A DNA stretch of 21,621 bases from an uncultured Prevotellaceae bacterium (GTDB lineage: Bacteria > Bacteroidota > Bacteroidia > Bacteroidales > Muribaculaceae), in the NCBI GenBank assembly GCA_937896015.1, contig CALBLR010000501.1:1-21621 (forward strand), in the 5' to 3' direction. Below are positions 7,619-15,230 of this stretch, one piece after another. Position numbers and translations under genes: made by a program. The notes under the pieces were generated by a model. That model ran no database searches and had not been told where the DNA came from. It saw only the letters and a program-made list of their open reading frames with translations. The stretch's first letter is position 1. Each line of letters opens with the position of its first letter.

Positions 7619-7939
7619 CTATTCGTCCCACGGGTAGCGGCGGCGCGGATTGCGCGGAAACCACCCCTTGTGCACGCGCTCTTGCTGCTCGCGCACTTCA
7701 ATTATGCTCCAGAAGCATGAAAAGGCTGTCACGCCCAGCAAACTCGACACCAGCACCGAATGCACCAGCGCCGAGGCGGCCAAAAATGCCACGCCGGCCA
7801 CCAGAAACGCCTTCCAGCACCCCACGCCAAAGTGGTATTCGCCTTTCACCACAAGTGGGTGGAAAAGCCCTATTATCAAGAATGTGCACAGCCCTATGGT
7901 GAGGCCCAGCAGATTGTTGCTTTCAAGAAAATCGATCAT
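7619..7939 (-). CDS. DUF4491 family membrane protein
   Basis: A 106-residue inner-membrane protein of the DUF4491 family, found mainly in Bacteroidetes; function unknown. It starts MIDFLESNNLLGLTIGLCTFLIIGLFHPLVVKGEYHFG and ends with the family tail VHKGWFPRNPRRR. There are three hydrophobic helices (about 8-28, 42-60, 63-80), and the C-terminus is basic and probably cytoplasmic. The frame is open to 7999, but I chose the ATG at 7939. Relatives begin there, a purine-rich AGGAAC lies 5 bases upstream, and a good promoter lies at 7977-7984, which would put 7999 upstream of the transcript. It is a single-gene unit ending at a hairpin at 7539-7586. Confidence 0.9.
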   Translation of the reverse strand: MIDFLESNNLLGLTIGLCTFLIIGLFHPLVVKGEYHFGVGCWKAFLVAGVAFLAASALVHSVLVSSLLGVTAFSCFWSIIEVREQQERVHKGWFPRNPRRRYPWDE

Positions 7940-7945
7940 ATACGT

Positions 7946-7951
7946 TCCTTT
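7946..7951 (-). promoter_or_regulatory. Ribosome binding site of the DUF4491 gene
   Basis: The minus strand just before the ATG at 7939 reads AAAAAAAGGAACGTAT, giving an AAGGAA-type Shine-Dalgarno motif at normal spacing. Such motifs are rare at other starts in this window. It fixes the start at 7939. Confidence 0.55.
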
Positions 7952-7976
7952 TTTTGTGCAAAAAATCGTTAGGCTG

Positions 7977-8008
7977 CAAAGGTAGTGCAAAGTTGCCACT
8001 CACGCAAC
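7977..8008 (-). promoter_or_regulatory. Promoter of the DUF4491 gene
   Basis: Minus strand has the -7 box TACCTTTG (7977-7984). A GTTG (8005-8008) lies 20 bp upstream as a partial -33 element. The -33 element touches the foot of the hairpin that lies between this gene and the phosphoesterase. Confidence 0.6.
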
Positions 8009-8075
8009 ACAGAAGCCAGTAGGCTCTGGCCGCAAAGCAATGCTGCGGCCAGAGCCTACTCTGTGCTGTTTTTTT
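8008..8075. terminator. Long perfect hairpin downstream of the phosphoesterase gene
   Basis: AGTAGGCTCTGGCCGCA (8018-8034) pairs without mismatch with 8044-8060, around a 9-base loop. An outer helix CACAG/CTGTG (8008-8012 with 8061-8065) follows a bulge. It lies 20 bp after the phosphoesterase stop and presumably ends that minus-strand transcript. However, the run of seven T (8069-8075) is on the plus strand; the minus strand continues GGCTTCTGTG with no U-tract. Confidence 0.65.
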
Positions 8076-8094
8076 ATTTTAGAAAAAATATGGT

Positions 8095-9978
8095 TTAGAA
8101 GGCCACTTTGTAGCCGCGGCCTTCGATGCTCACCACATATATGCCTTTCGCGTTTACGCTAAACTCGTTGCGGCCTTCGCTCAGGGTGAGCGGGCGGCTC
8201 ATGCCGTTGAGGCTCACAAGCTGGGCCGTGCCGGCCTTGGCTGCGTCGATCACCAGGGTGCTGCCGGCCGTGTGCACTGTGTAGCCGCCATCGTTGAGGT
8301 CGGCCACCACGTCGTCAACGCCCAGCGTTTGGCGCTGGTAATTTTCCATGTCGAGGTTGAATGCGGCAGGGCGGTTGAGCGTCTTGATGTATTCTGTGCC
8401 AAACGAGTCGGTCACCTTCACCGTCACGGGCTTGTCGCTGGTGGCGCACTTGGCCTTGAACATGTGCGGGTTCTTGCCTGTGGCAAAGTCGCTGGTGTAG
8501 CTCTTGTTATTCTTGAATCGCGGCACGTCGTAGCAAATCACGTGATAGGGGTCTTCGCACGTCACGCGCTTGTAGCTGAGTTGCTTGCCGTCTTCTATAA
8601 ACTCGATTTTCCAGTCGCTGTCGTAGGCATACACATTGGCCAGCACCACATTGTCCTCATAGCTCTTGTAGTCCTGGCGCGAAGTGTTGGCGGCGAGCAT
8701 GGCGCGCACATCGGCGTTTTCCTGATAGTAGGCGCGCACCTTGTTCATGTCGTAGAGGCGCATCTGTGTGCCCACGTTGTCGGTGCTCGACATGTATTTC
8801 CACTTGAAGTCTTTGCCGTCAATCTGCCACAGCGAGTAGCCGCCGGGCGAGCCGTCGGTGCACACGTCGCGGTTGGTGAGCTTGCCGGTCCACCACCACG
8901 ATGCGCACACTGCCGCAATGTTGTGCTCCACAATGTTGGGATATGCGGCTGGGCGTGCCACCTGGTTGTAGTGGGTGTGGCCGCTCAGAAAGTGCACGGT
9001 CTTGTAGTCGGCCAGCAGGTCGCTGAGCTTTTTGGTGTGCTGCAGCTGCAGGTTTTGCACCGTGCCGTAGTTGCTGGTGTTGAGTTTCCACGACGGAATG
9101 TGGAAGCTCACCACCACGGGGGTGTTCTTGTCCACCATGGCCAGATCCTTCTTGAGCCAGTCGAACTGCTCAGAGGTGATCTCGGCCAGGTAGTTGCGTT
9201 CGCCCACCACGCCGTTGGGGTAGGAGGCGCCTGCCTTCTTGGTGTTCAGGTAGTAAATGTCGTCGAGCACCACAAAGTGCACCTGGCCCAGGTTGTAGCT
9301 GTAGTAGTTGGGGCTCACTATGCTGCGCCACGGCTTGGCGGCGTCGAAGTCGGTGGTGGTGCTTGCCGCCACGCTGGCGTCATTGTCGTGGTTGCCTATC
9401 ACGGGAAACATGATAAACGGGTAGCCGGCCTCCTTCATGGTGGCCATGAAGTTGTTCAGGTTGTAATTTTTTTGTACCCAATAAAGGTCCCATGTGAGGT
9501 CGCCCAATATGGTTGAGTACACTGGGCCCTGTGCCGACTCCTTCAGCTCCTTCATGCGCTTCATAAAGCGCGACTTGAATTGTGCGTCGTCGTTGGTGCG
9601 GTTGGCCAGGTGGTAGTCGGCGCTCACCACAAAGGTGAATTTGTTGTTGTCCACCTTTTTCAGCGTGAAGTCGTGAGTCTCTTTCACGCTCTCGCTGGTG
9701 CTGGTCAGCGGTGCCCAGAATTCTGGCTTGAATCCGTCGGCCACCGTAGGCTCGTAGCCGCCCGGCAGGGTGTAGAACACATATCCGTTTTTCTTTGCTG
9801 AGGTGAAGCTGTAGGCGCCGTTGGCGTCGGTCTTGGTCACCACATAGCCGTCGCTCACGGCCACTCCGGCCACTCCCTTGCCGTCGCAAGTGATGTGGCC
9901 GCTCACATTCTGCGCGGCGGCGGTGATGCCGAGGCTGCCGAGCGCGAGCAGTAAAGCGATTTTGTTGAAATACTTCAT
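8095..9978 (-). CDS. Secreted calcineurin-like phosphoesterase with N- and C-terminal accessory domains
   Basis: A 627-residue exported metallophosphoesterase. Order of parts: signal peptide (1-22, cut after ITAAAQ-type AXA), a carboxypeptidase-regulatory-like beta domain (about 24-107, GHITCDGKGVAGVAVSDG), a calcineurin-like catalytic domain (about 113-350), the C-terminal domain usual for this Bacteroidetes family (about 370-535), and a tail. Two-metal ligands are all visible: D121-x-H123, D160 (LGDLTWD), N196-H197-D198 (GNHDND), H293 (SFHIPSW) and H334/H336 (SGHTH). The last 70 residues (from about NDGGYTVHTAGS) end GIYVVSIEGRGYKVAF, resembling a type IX secretion sorting tail. The natural substrate (phosphodiester or phosphomonoester) is not evident. 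It is monocistronic, with a -7 box 50 bp upstream. Confidence 0.9.
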   Translation of the reverse strand: MKYFNKIALLLALGSLGITAAAQNVSGHITCDGKGVAGVAVSDGYVVTKTDANGAYSFTSAKKNGYVFYTLPGGYEPTVADGFKPEFWAPLTSTSESVKETHDFTLKKVDNNKFTFVVSADYHLANRTNDDAQFKSRFMKRMKELKESAQGPVYSTILGDLTWDLYWVQKNYNLNNFMATMKEAGYPFIMFPVIGNHDNDASVAASTTTDFDAAKPWRSIVSPNYYSYNLGQVHFVVLDDIYYLNTKKAGASYPNGVVGERNYLAEITSEQFDWLKKDLAMVDKNTPVVVSFHIPSWKLNTSNYGTVQNLQLQHTKKLSDLLADYKTVHFLSGHTHYNQVARPAAYPNIVEHNIAAVCASWWWTGKLTNRDVCTDGSPGGYSLWQIDGKDFKWKYMSSTDNVGTQMRLYDMNKVRAYYQENADVRAMLAANTSRQDYKSYEDNVVLANVYAYDSDWKIEFIEDGKQLSYKRVTCEDPYHVICYDVPRFKNNKSYTSDFATGKNPHMFKAKCATSDKPVTVKVTDSFGTEYIKTLNRPAAFNLDMENYQRQTLGVDDVVADLNDGGYTVHTAGSTLVIDAAKAGTAQLVSLNGMSRPLTLSEGRNEFSVNAKGIYVVSIEGRGYKVAF

Positions 9979-10027
9979 TCGCAGTCTTTTGTTATAGTGG
10001 TTTGGTCTTATAGTTTCGTTTGTAGGA

Positions 10028-10035
10028 CAAAATTA
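10028..10035 (-). promoter_or_regulatory. -7 element of the phosphoesterase promoter
   Basis: Minus strand reads TAATTTTG, an exact TAnnTTTG match 49 bp before the ATG. No -33 TTTG is found at the expected distance. The leader would be about 45 bases. Confidence 0.5.
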
Positions 10036-10119
10036 GTCTTAATTTTCCGAAAAAATCTCTTTGCAGACCGAAAAATGCGAAAAAATGGGGACGTTGGTGA
10101 AAAAAGTGGCCTCGTTTTG

Positions 10120-10150
10120 TTTGAATTATAAAAAAAACATCTTACCTTTG
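10120..10150 (+). promoter_or_regulatory. Promoter of tRNA-Asp
   Basis: TTTG (10120-10123), 19 bp spacer, then TACCTTTG (10143-10150): a full match to the Bacteroidetes -33/-7 consensus, the best in the window. The tRNA begins 19 bp after the -7 box. Confidence 0.85.
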
Positions 10151-10169
10151 CAATCGCAAATCGGCAACT

Positions 10170-10246
10170 GGTGTGTTAGTTCAGCTGGTTAGAATACATG
10201 CCTGTCACGCATGGGGTCACGGGTTCGAGTCCCGTACACACCGCCA
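10170..10246 (+). tRNA. tRNA-Asp (anticodon GTC)
   Basis: A full cloverleaf can be read. The acceptor arm GGTGTGT (10170-10176) pairs with ACACACC (10236-10242), followed by discriminator G and an encoded CCA (10244-10246). The anticodon stem CATGC/GCATG encloses the loop CTGTCAC with anticodon GTC at 10204-10206. The T-loop is GGTTCGAGTCC. A consensus promoter lies directly upstream and a rho-independent terminator directly downstream, so this is a single-gene unit. No att-like duplication of the tRNA 3' end is visible in the following bases. Confidence 0.97.
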
Positions 10247-10250
10247 GTCA

Positions 10251-10290
10251 AAGCCCTGCGAGCAATGCTCGCGGGGCTTTTTTAATTTTT
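10251..10290 (+). terminator. Intrinsic terminator of tRNA-Asp
   Basis: GCGAGC (10258-10263) pairs with GCTCGC (10267-10272) around AAT, extended by AAGCCC/GGGCTT, and followed by TTTTTTAATTTTTTT. It begins 5 bases after the tRNA CCA end. Confidence 0.9.
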
Positions 10291-10328
10291 TTCTCGCGTG
10301 CGCGTTCAGATTATTGCATAAAAAATGT

Positions 10329-10336
10329 TATTTTTG
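10329..10336 (+). promoter_or_regulatory. Possible -7 element upstream of nnr
   Basis: TATTTTTG matches TAnnTTTG, 82 bp before the nnr ATG and downstream of the tRNA terminator. The -33 position has no TTTG. It is the only candidate promoter between the tRNA terminator and nnr. Confidence 0.4.
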
Positions 10337-10418
10337 TGCTTGCAATGGTCCGTGGCACCGATTGGCTGCCGGCGGCAGTGGCGATTTTGATGTTTTTTTT
10401 TGACTCAGTTACTTAAGT

Positions 10419-11945
10419 ATGAAGATATTCATCACCAGTACTATAAAGGAAATCGATGAGGCAACCATAAGTGCCGAAAATATATCCACGCTCGACCTTA
10501 TGGAGCGTGCCGCCCAGGAGGTGAGCTGCGAAATAGTGTCGCGCTGGCGGCAGTCGCAGCGCATAGTGGTGTTTGCCGGCCCAGGCAACAACGGCGGCGA
10601 CGCCCTGGCTGTGTCGCGCCTGCTGTATGAGCAGGGCTACCGCCCCGAGGTGTATCTGTTCAACACCAAGGCGTCGCACTTGAGTGCGGCGTGCGCCACC
10701 AACCGCGACCGTCTGGTGGCACTTGGCGGCGTTGACTTCACCGAGGTGGTGCGCGACCTCAACCTGCCCAAACTCGGGCCGGGCGATGTGGTGCTCGACG
10801 GCTTGTTTGGCAGCGGCCTGCGCAGTCCGCTCAAGGGCGGCTACACGGCGCTGGTGCAGTACATCAACGACAGCAATGCATGTGTGGTGTCGATCGATGT
10901 GCCATCAGGCTTGTTTGGCGAGTGGAATGTGGGATCCGACCGGCGCAACATAGTGCGGGCCGACCTCACTTTGGCACTTCAGTTCCGGCGCCTGTCGTTC
11001 TTCTTTAAGGAAAACGCTGAGTTTGTGGGCGAGGTCAAGGTGCTCGACCTCGACATGGACGCCAACGCCATAGCCGAAAAGCCCGCCGACTACTACCTGA
11101 TTGAGCGCAGCGATGTGCACGAGGTGCTGAAGCCGCTCAACCCCTACATCAACAAGTATGACAACGGCACAGTGCTGCTGGTGGCCGGCAGCTATGGCAT
11201 GATGGGCGCGGCGGTGCTTGCCGCCCGCGGAGCCATGCGTGCGGGAGCGGGCCTGGTCACCGTGCATGCCCCGCGCATAGGCTGCGTGCCTCTTCAGACG
11301 GCGGCCCCCGAGGCTTTGTTTGAGGCCGATGCCAGCGAGTATTTCACTTCGCAAATCGACCTTCACCACAAATTCTCGGTGGTGGCCCTCGGCCCGGGCA
11401 TGAGCACCAGCCCAGAGACGGTCGACGCCGTCGACTCATTTCTCAAGACCTACCGCCAGCCGTGCGTGCTCGACGCCGACGCCCTGCGGTGCATCTACAA
11501 GCGTCCCGTGCTGTTGCGCAGCATTCCCAAGGGATCGGTGCTCACGCCCCACGCCGCCGAGTTCGACGCCCTGTTTGGCCGCCACGACACCGACGAGGAG
11601 CGCCTGAAAAAGGCCGTCGAGGTGTCGAAACTCTACGAGGTGACTATAGTGCTCAAAGGCAAGTATTCAATGACGGTGCGCCCCGATGGCAAAGTGTATA
11701 TCAACAGCAGCGGCAATCCGGGCATGGCCACCGCCGGAAGCGGCGACGTGCTCACCGGCGTGATAGCGGCCTTTATGGCGCAGGGCTATCCCACCGACTG
11801 GAGCGTGGTGCTGGGCGTGTATGTGCACGGCCTTGCGGGCGACTTGGCTGCCCGCAAGCATGGCCAGCATGGCCTCTTGGCTGGCGACATCGCCGAGGCT
11901 GTGGGCCCGGCCATTGCCGAAATCTTGCAGCAAAACAAGCGCTGA
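10419..11945 (+). CDS. nnr: Bifunctional NAD(P)H-hydrate epimerase / ADP-dependent dehydratase
   Basis: A 508-residue cytosolic metabolite-repair enzyme. The N-terminal YjeF-type epimerase interconverts R- and S-NAD(P)HX, and the C-terminal ribokinase-like domain dehydrates S-NAD(P)HX back to NAD(P)H using ADP. The epimerase domain (about 1-220) shows VFAGPGNNGGDALAVSR (51-67), LDGLFGSG (126-133) and SIDVPSG (158-164). The dehydratase domain (about 235-505) shows KYDNGTVLLVAGSYG, ALGPGM (323-328), LDADAL (351-356), LTPHAAEF (375-382), LKGKYSMT and the catalytic GNPGMATAGSGDVLTG (432-447). Length matches the bacterial fusion form. The ATG at 10419 fits the family N-terminus. The DUF4831 gene follows after 55 bp and may be co-transcribed. 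The call is firm. Confidence 0.95.
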   Translation: MKIFITSTIKEIDEATISAENISTLDLMERAAQEVSCEIVSRWRQSQRIVVFAGPGNNGGDALAVSRLLYEQGYRPEVYLFNTKASHLSAACATNRDRLVALGGVDFTEVVRDLNLPKLGPGDVVLDGLFGSGLRSPLKGGYTALVQYINDSNACVVSIDVPSGLFGEWNVGSDRRNIVRADLTLALQFRRLSFFFKENAEFVGEVKVLDLDMDANAIAEKPADYYLIERSDVHEVLKPLNPYINKYDNGTVLLVAGSYGMMGAAVLAARGAMRAGAGLVTVHAPRIGCVPLQTAAPEALFEADASEYFTSQIDLHHKFSVVALGPGMSTSPETVDAVDSFLKTYRQPCVLDADALRCIYKRPVLLRSIPKGSVLTPHAAEFDALFGRHDTDEERLKKAVEVSKLYEVTIVLKGKYSMTVRPDGKVYINSSGNPGMATAGSGDVLTGVIAAFMAQGYPTDWSVVLGVYVHGLAGDLAARKHGQHGLLAGDIAEAVGPAIAEILQQNKR

Positions 11946-12000
11946 GCGCCTGCGCCCGCTATTTGATTTGAAAAGTAACACTCACATAACTATATCGATT

Positions 12001-13086
12001 ATGAACACGATCAATAAAGTCGCAATATCGGCCGCCGCCGCTCTCATGGCCTTCACCGCCGCGGCGCAGCGCACACAAAAGTTCACTGCCGACCGCAACA
12101 ATGAGTATGGCCTCACCTACAAGCTGCCCACCACCCGGGTGCGCATACTCGCCACCGCCATCAAGACAGTGCGCAAGGCAGGCCCCTACTGGCAATATGC
12201 CAAGAAATACCTCGGCACGTCGGATGTGATAACCGCCGACTCGCAGACGTGGGAGCTGACTGGCGCGTCGATGACCACCTATGGCGTGCCCGACGACTCG
12301 CAGCAGTTCCTGATGCAGTTCAAGGGAGGCCAGGCTCCGTTTATAATGAAGACCGCCGACGACTTGCTGCTGTCCATTAACAGCGAGAACACCGTGCCGC
12401 TCGAGCCGTCGCTCAGTGCCACGGTGGGCCGTGAGACGGTGCTCGACGACAACAACTACCTCAGCTCGCTCTCGGGCGACATCCTGGCCAGCGAGTCGCT
12501 GTCGAAGCGTGCCGAACTGGCTGCGCAGCAAATCTACAAAATCAGGCAGAGCCGCTCCGACTATGCAACGGGTGAGGCCGACACCATGCCCGACGGCGCT
12601 GCTCTGAAACTCATAATGCAGCAGCTCGACGAGCAGGAGGCCGCGCTCACGGCCATGTTTGTGGGCACCACCTCAACGTCCACCGCCAGCCAGGCGTTTG
12701 AGTTCAATCCAGGCACCGAAGATGTGGACAATGCCGTGGCTTTCCGCGTGAGCGATGAAAACGGCCTTGTGGACAAGACCGACCTGAGCGGTGAGCCGGT
12801 GTACATCACCATGCGCGTCACCGAGCGCGGCAAGCTCCCCGTCAACGAAAAGGGTGAGGCCAAGAAGCTACCCAAAGACGCTGTTGTCTACCGCATCCCC
12901 GGCAAGGCGCAGTTCTCGCTGTCGTACAAGGGCAAGACGGTGGCCAAGTCGTCGTTCGACCTGGCTCAGCTGGGCATTGACTTCGGCCTCGATCCCGACC
13001 TGTTCAGCAACAAAAAGCAGCAGAGCTACATCAAGTTGTCGCCCGCCACGGGCGCAGTGGTTGAACTCGGCAACGCGGCCCGCTGA
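12001..13086 (+). CDS. Secreted DUF4831 protein
   Basis: A 361-residue exported protein of the DUF4831 family, seen mainly in Bacteroidetes; function unknown. It starts with a signal peptide (MNTINKVAISAAAALMAFTAAAQ, cut near residue 23). Family-like segments are YGLTYKLPTTRVRILATAIKTVRKAGPYWQYAKKYLG, DSQTWELTGASMTTYGVPD and the late YRIPGKAQFSLSYKGKTV. The frame is open from 11821, but that part lies inside nnr and lacks a signal peptide, so the ATG at 12001 is right. It follows nnr by 55 bp with no clear promoter between and ends 24 bp before a strong hairpin. The product is predicted to be periplasmic or surface-located; no catalytic motif is evident. Confidence 0.87.
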   Translation: MNTINKVAISAAAALMAFTAAAQRTQKFTADRNNEYGLTYKLPTTRVRILATAIKTVRKAGPYWQYAKKYLGTSDVITADSQTWELTGASMTTYGVPDDSQQFLMQFKGGQAPFIMKTADDLLLSINSENTVPLEPSLSATVGRETVLDDNNYLSSLSGDILASESLSKRAELAAQQIYKIRQSRSDYATGEADTMPDGAALKLIMQQLDEQEAALTAMFVGTTSTSTASQAFEFNPGTEDVDNAVAFRVSDENGLVDKTDLSGEPVYITMRVTERGKLPVNEKGEAKKLPKDAVVYRIPGKAQFSLSYKGKTVAKSSFDLAQLGIDFGLDPDLFSNKKQQSYIKLSPATGAVVELGNAAR

Positions 13087-13109
13087 GCCAGCCAAAATAT
13101 ATAAAACGA

Positions 13110-13148
13110 GCCGCCCGGCGCACTTCACAATGGTGAGCGCCGGGCGGC
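13110..13148. terminator. Hairpin terminator between convergent genes
   Basis: GCCGCCCGGCGC (13110-13121) pairs with GCGCCGGGCGGC (13137-13148), with a further inner helix TCAC/GTGA and loop AATG. It lies 24 bp after the DUF4831 stop and 20 bp after the BspA-like stop on the other strand, so it likely serves both. The tails are poor in T (TTTGCTG on plus, TCGTTTTATA on minus). Confidence 0.75.
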
Positions 13149-13167
13149 TTTGCTGTGTGTTGGTTTG

Positions 13168-15072
13168 CTACTTGATGCACTTGGCTGCAGTGCGGGTGCC
13201 GTCGGTGTAGGTGGTCACCACCACGTTCACACCGCTTTGCGGCTCTGCAAGGCGTGCACCGCCTGCGTTGTAATATTCCACGCTCTTCACCTGCTTGCCG
13301 GCGGCGATGGTTTCAACTGCCGTTGGGGTCACCAGCTCCACATTGCCCAGCACGGCAAGGCTGTTGGCGTCAAACTTCACGGCGCGCAGCGCATAGCTGT
13401 TGCCGGCGGCGAAGGCGATGCCACCCTTGTAGTAGAGCGATGTGTTGGCAGCGGCGCCGTCGAGCTTGTCGGTGCCGCCGTTGCTGGTGTATGCGGCTTT
13501 GCTCACGTCCATCACTTCGTGCAGCTCGGCTTCGGCCAGGGCCTTGTCGGCGTTGTCGTAGGTCTTGATGCCGGCGTCGCCAGTGGTGCCGTCGGCATTG
13601 AGTCCGGTGGCGTGCAGCGTCTTGTCGGCAGCAATCCAGCCTGTGATACTCGAAATCACGCTGCCATGGTCCACACCGGCTGCCGCCGAGTCGAGCTCAA
13701 TTCGTGCCCACACATCGTTGTGTGCATAAAGGGCGTTTTTGCCTTCGGCCTCCACTGCTGCACCCACCACCGATGGCGTGGTGCATTGATACTTGTAGAC
13801 AAATTCGTCGCTTGCGGCCAGCCCCTTGCCAAAGATTTCGCCCATCGATGCCGAGTAGGCCACCAGGTTGTGAATGCTCTTCCAGCCTTCGGCGCTGTGG
13901 TAAGCCTGCTCGCTGCCCAGCGGCACGCGCACTGCGGTGAGCAGGGTGTCGATGCCCAGCATGTTCTTTTTGTAGGTCACGGTCACGGGCTTGGCCGACT
14001 CGAATGTGAGGTTCATCAGGCTCTTGCAGCCGTTAAACGGACTGCTGCCAAAGGTGGTTACTGAGGCCGGAACCACCACATTGTTGAGAGCCGAGCAGTT
14101 GCTGAACATGTTGTCGCTCAGCTTGGTCATCTTGCCCGACAGCACCACTTGCGTGAGTTTCTTTTTGATGAGGAACACATAGTTGCCCACGGTGGTCACG
14201 TTGGGGCTGAACACCACTTTCTCAATGTTGGCCACATTCTGGAATGTGCGCATGCCCACTTCGGTCACTGTGGATGGCATGGTGTATTCGGCATCGGCCT
14301 TGCCGGCCGGGTAGGATATGAGTTTCGCCTGCGCCTTGTCATACACCACGCCTGCAGCCGAACTCAGTTTGGCGTTGTCGGCGCTGACGTTCACCGCCTC
14401 CAGCTTGTAGCACTGCGCGGCGGCCTGCGGGTCGTAGCTTGCCACGCCTTTGCCCAGATTGATGGTGACTAATTCGGTGCAGCCCTGCCACATGTTGGCT
14501 CCCATGGCCGACGTCACGCCGTCGGGCACGGTGAATGTGGCCACCGCCTTGCAGTTTTTGAAGCACGTGGCGCCTATGCTGGTCAGTGACTGCGGGAGGG
14601 TGATGGCGGCTGCCTGCTCGCAGTTGGCAAAGCACGATATGCCTATGCTCGTTATGCCCTCGGCCAGCGGCAGCTTGGTGAGAGCCTTGCAGCCTTCAAA
14701 GGTGTGCGCGCCATATTCGGTCACAGTCTTTGGCACGCTCACGCCCAGCAGTTTCGACAGGCCATAGAAGGCATAGTCGCCCAGGCGTGTCACTGTGTAC
14801 TCGGTGTTGTCGGTGGGGTCGACAATGGTCTGCGGCACCGTGAAGCGGTCGGCGTCGTTGATGTAGGTCGATGAACTGTAGCTGCCATACTGTGGCTTGC
14901 CTTTGTAGTGCTCGAGCGACACTGTGTTGCCAGCGTCACCCTTTGTGAGCACTTTAAACTTCATTGGAATACCATCGGTGGTCTTGAAAGTGCCATTCAC
15001 ATCGGTGGCGGCGGCGCTTAGGCCAATAGTCGCAGCCATTGCCGCAAGCATTAATTTGTAGTAGTTCTTCAT
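13168..15072 (-). CDS. Secreted BspA-like leucine-rich-repeat protein
   Basis: A 634-residue exported protein. After a signal peptide (1-22, MKNYYKLMLAAMAATIGLSAAA) and a beta-rich N-terminal part, residues about 90-370 hold repeats of the BspA/LRR_5 kind with the pattern F-x-x-C-x-x-L-x-x-h-x-L-P-x-x-h-T-x-I-G. Examples are HTFEGCKALTKLPLAEGITS, FANCEQAAAITLPQSLTSIG and MFSNCSALNNVVVPASVTTFG. The following part (about 400-575) is Ala/Asp-rich without known motifs. The C-terminal tail (VKSVEYYNAGGARLAEPQSGVNVVVTTY...) looks like a sorting domain related to type IX secretion tails. Such proteins often bind host or bacterial surfaces, but no ligand can be read here. It is monocistronic, with a -7 box 55 bp upstream. 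Confidence 0.9.
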   Translation of the reverse strand: MKNYYKLMLAAMAATIGLSAAATDVNGTFKTTDGIPMKFKVLTKGDAGNTVSLEHYKGKPQYGSYSSSTYINDADRFTVPQTIVDPTDNTEYTVTRLGDYAFYGLSKLLGVSVPKTVTEYGAHTFEGCKALTKLPLAEGITSIGISCFANCEQAAAITLPQSLTSIGATCFKNCKAVATFTVPDGVTSAMGANMWQGCTELVTINLGKGVASYDPQAAAQCYKLEAVNVSADNAKLSSAAGVVYDKAQAKLISYPAGKADAEYTMPSTVTEVGMRTFQNVANIEKVVFSPNVTTVGNYVFLIKKKLTQVVLSGKMTKLSDNMFSNCSALNNVVVPASVTTFGSSPFNGCKSLMNLTFESAKPVTVTYKKNMLGIDTLLTAVRVPLGSEQAYHSAEGWKSIHNLVAYSASMGEIFGKGLAASDEFVYKYQCTTPSVVGAAVEAEGKNALYAHNDVWARIELDSAAAGVDHGSVISSITGWIAADKTLHATGLNADGTTGDAGIKTYDNADKALAEAELHEVMDVSKAAYTSNGGTDKLDGAAANTSLYYKGGIAFAAGNSYALRAVKFDANSLAVLGNVELVTPTAVETIAAGKQVKSVEYYNAGGARLAEPQSGVNVVVTTYTDGTRTAAKCIK

Positions 15073-15127
15073 ATTATTTTGGGAGTTTTATGGTGATAAA
15101 TGCTTATAGTTTTCATTTGTAGCGCTG

Positions 15128-15135
15128 CAAATGTA
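15128..15135 (-). promoter_or_regulatory. -7 element of the BspA-like gene
   Basis: Minus strand reads TACATTTG, an exact TAnnTTTG match 55 bp upstream of the ATG and just beyond the terminator of the CNNM gene. No -33 TTTG is visible. Confidence 0.5.
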
Positions 15136-15147
15136 ATAAAAAAGCAT

Positions 15148-15177
15148 AAAAATGCTGCTTTGTGGCAGCGTTTTTTT
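15148..15177 (-). terminator. Intrinsic terminator of the CNNM/CBS gene
   Basis: On the minus strand GCTGC (15169-15165) pairs with GCAGC (15158-15154) around CACAAA, flanked by A-run and T-run (ATTTTTATGCTTTTTT). It lies about 55 bp after the stop codon. The opposite strand also has seven T, so it may work both ways. Confidence 0.65.
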
Positions 15178-15230
15178 AGTTTAAGGCTGATTTTTGCTGA
15201 AATTGGTGGGGCTTTTAGGCTGCGGCCTTG

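Noticed and set aside
8272..9516. Open frame of 414 codons on the plus strand
   Set aside because: Antisense to the phosphoesterase, whose metal-binding motifs prove the minus strand is coding.
10170..10300. tRNA-Asp as an integration site for a mobile element
   Set aside because: No integrase, no direct repeat of the tRNA 3' end and only ordinary housekeeping genes downstream.
11821..12000. Upstream extension of the DUF4831 frame
   Set aside because: It overlaps the end of nnr in another frame; the ATG at 12001 begins a proper signal peptide.
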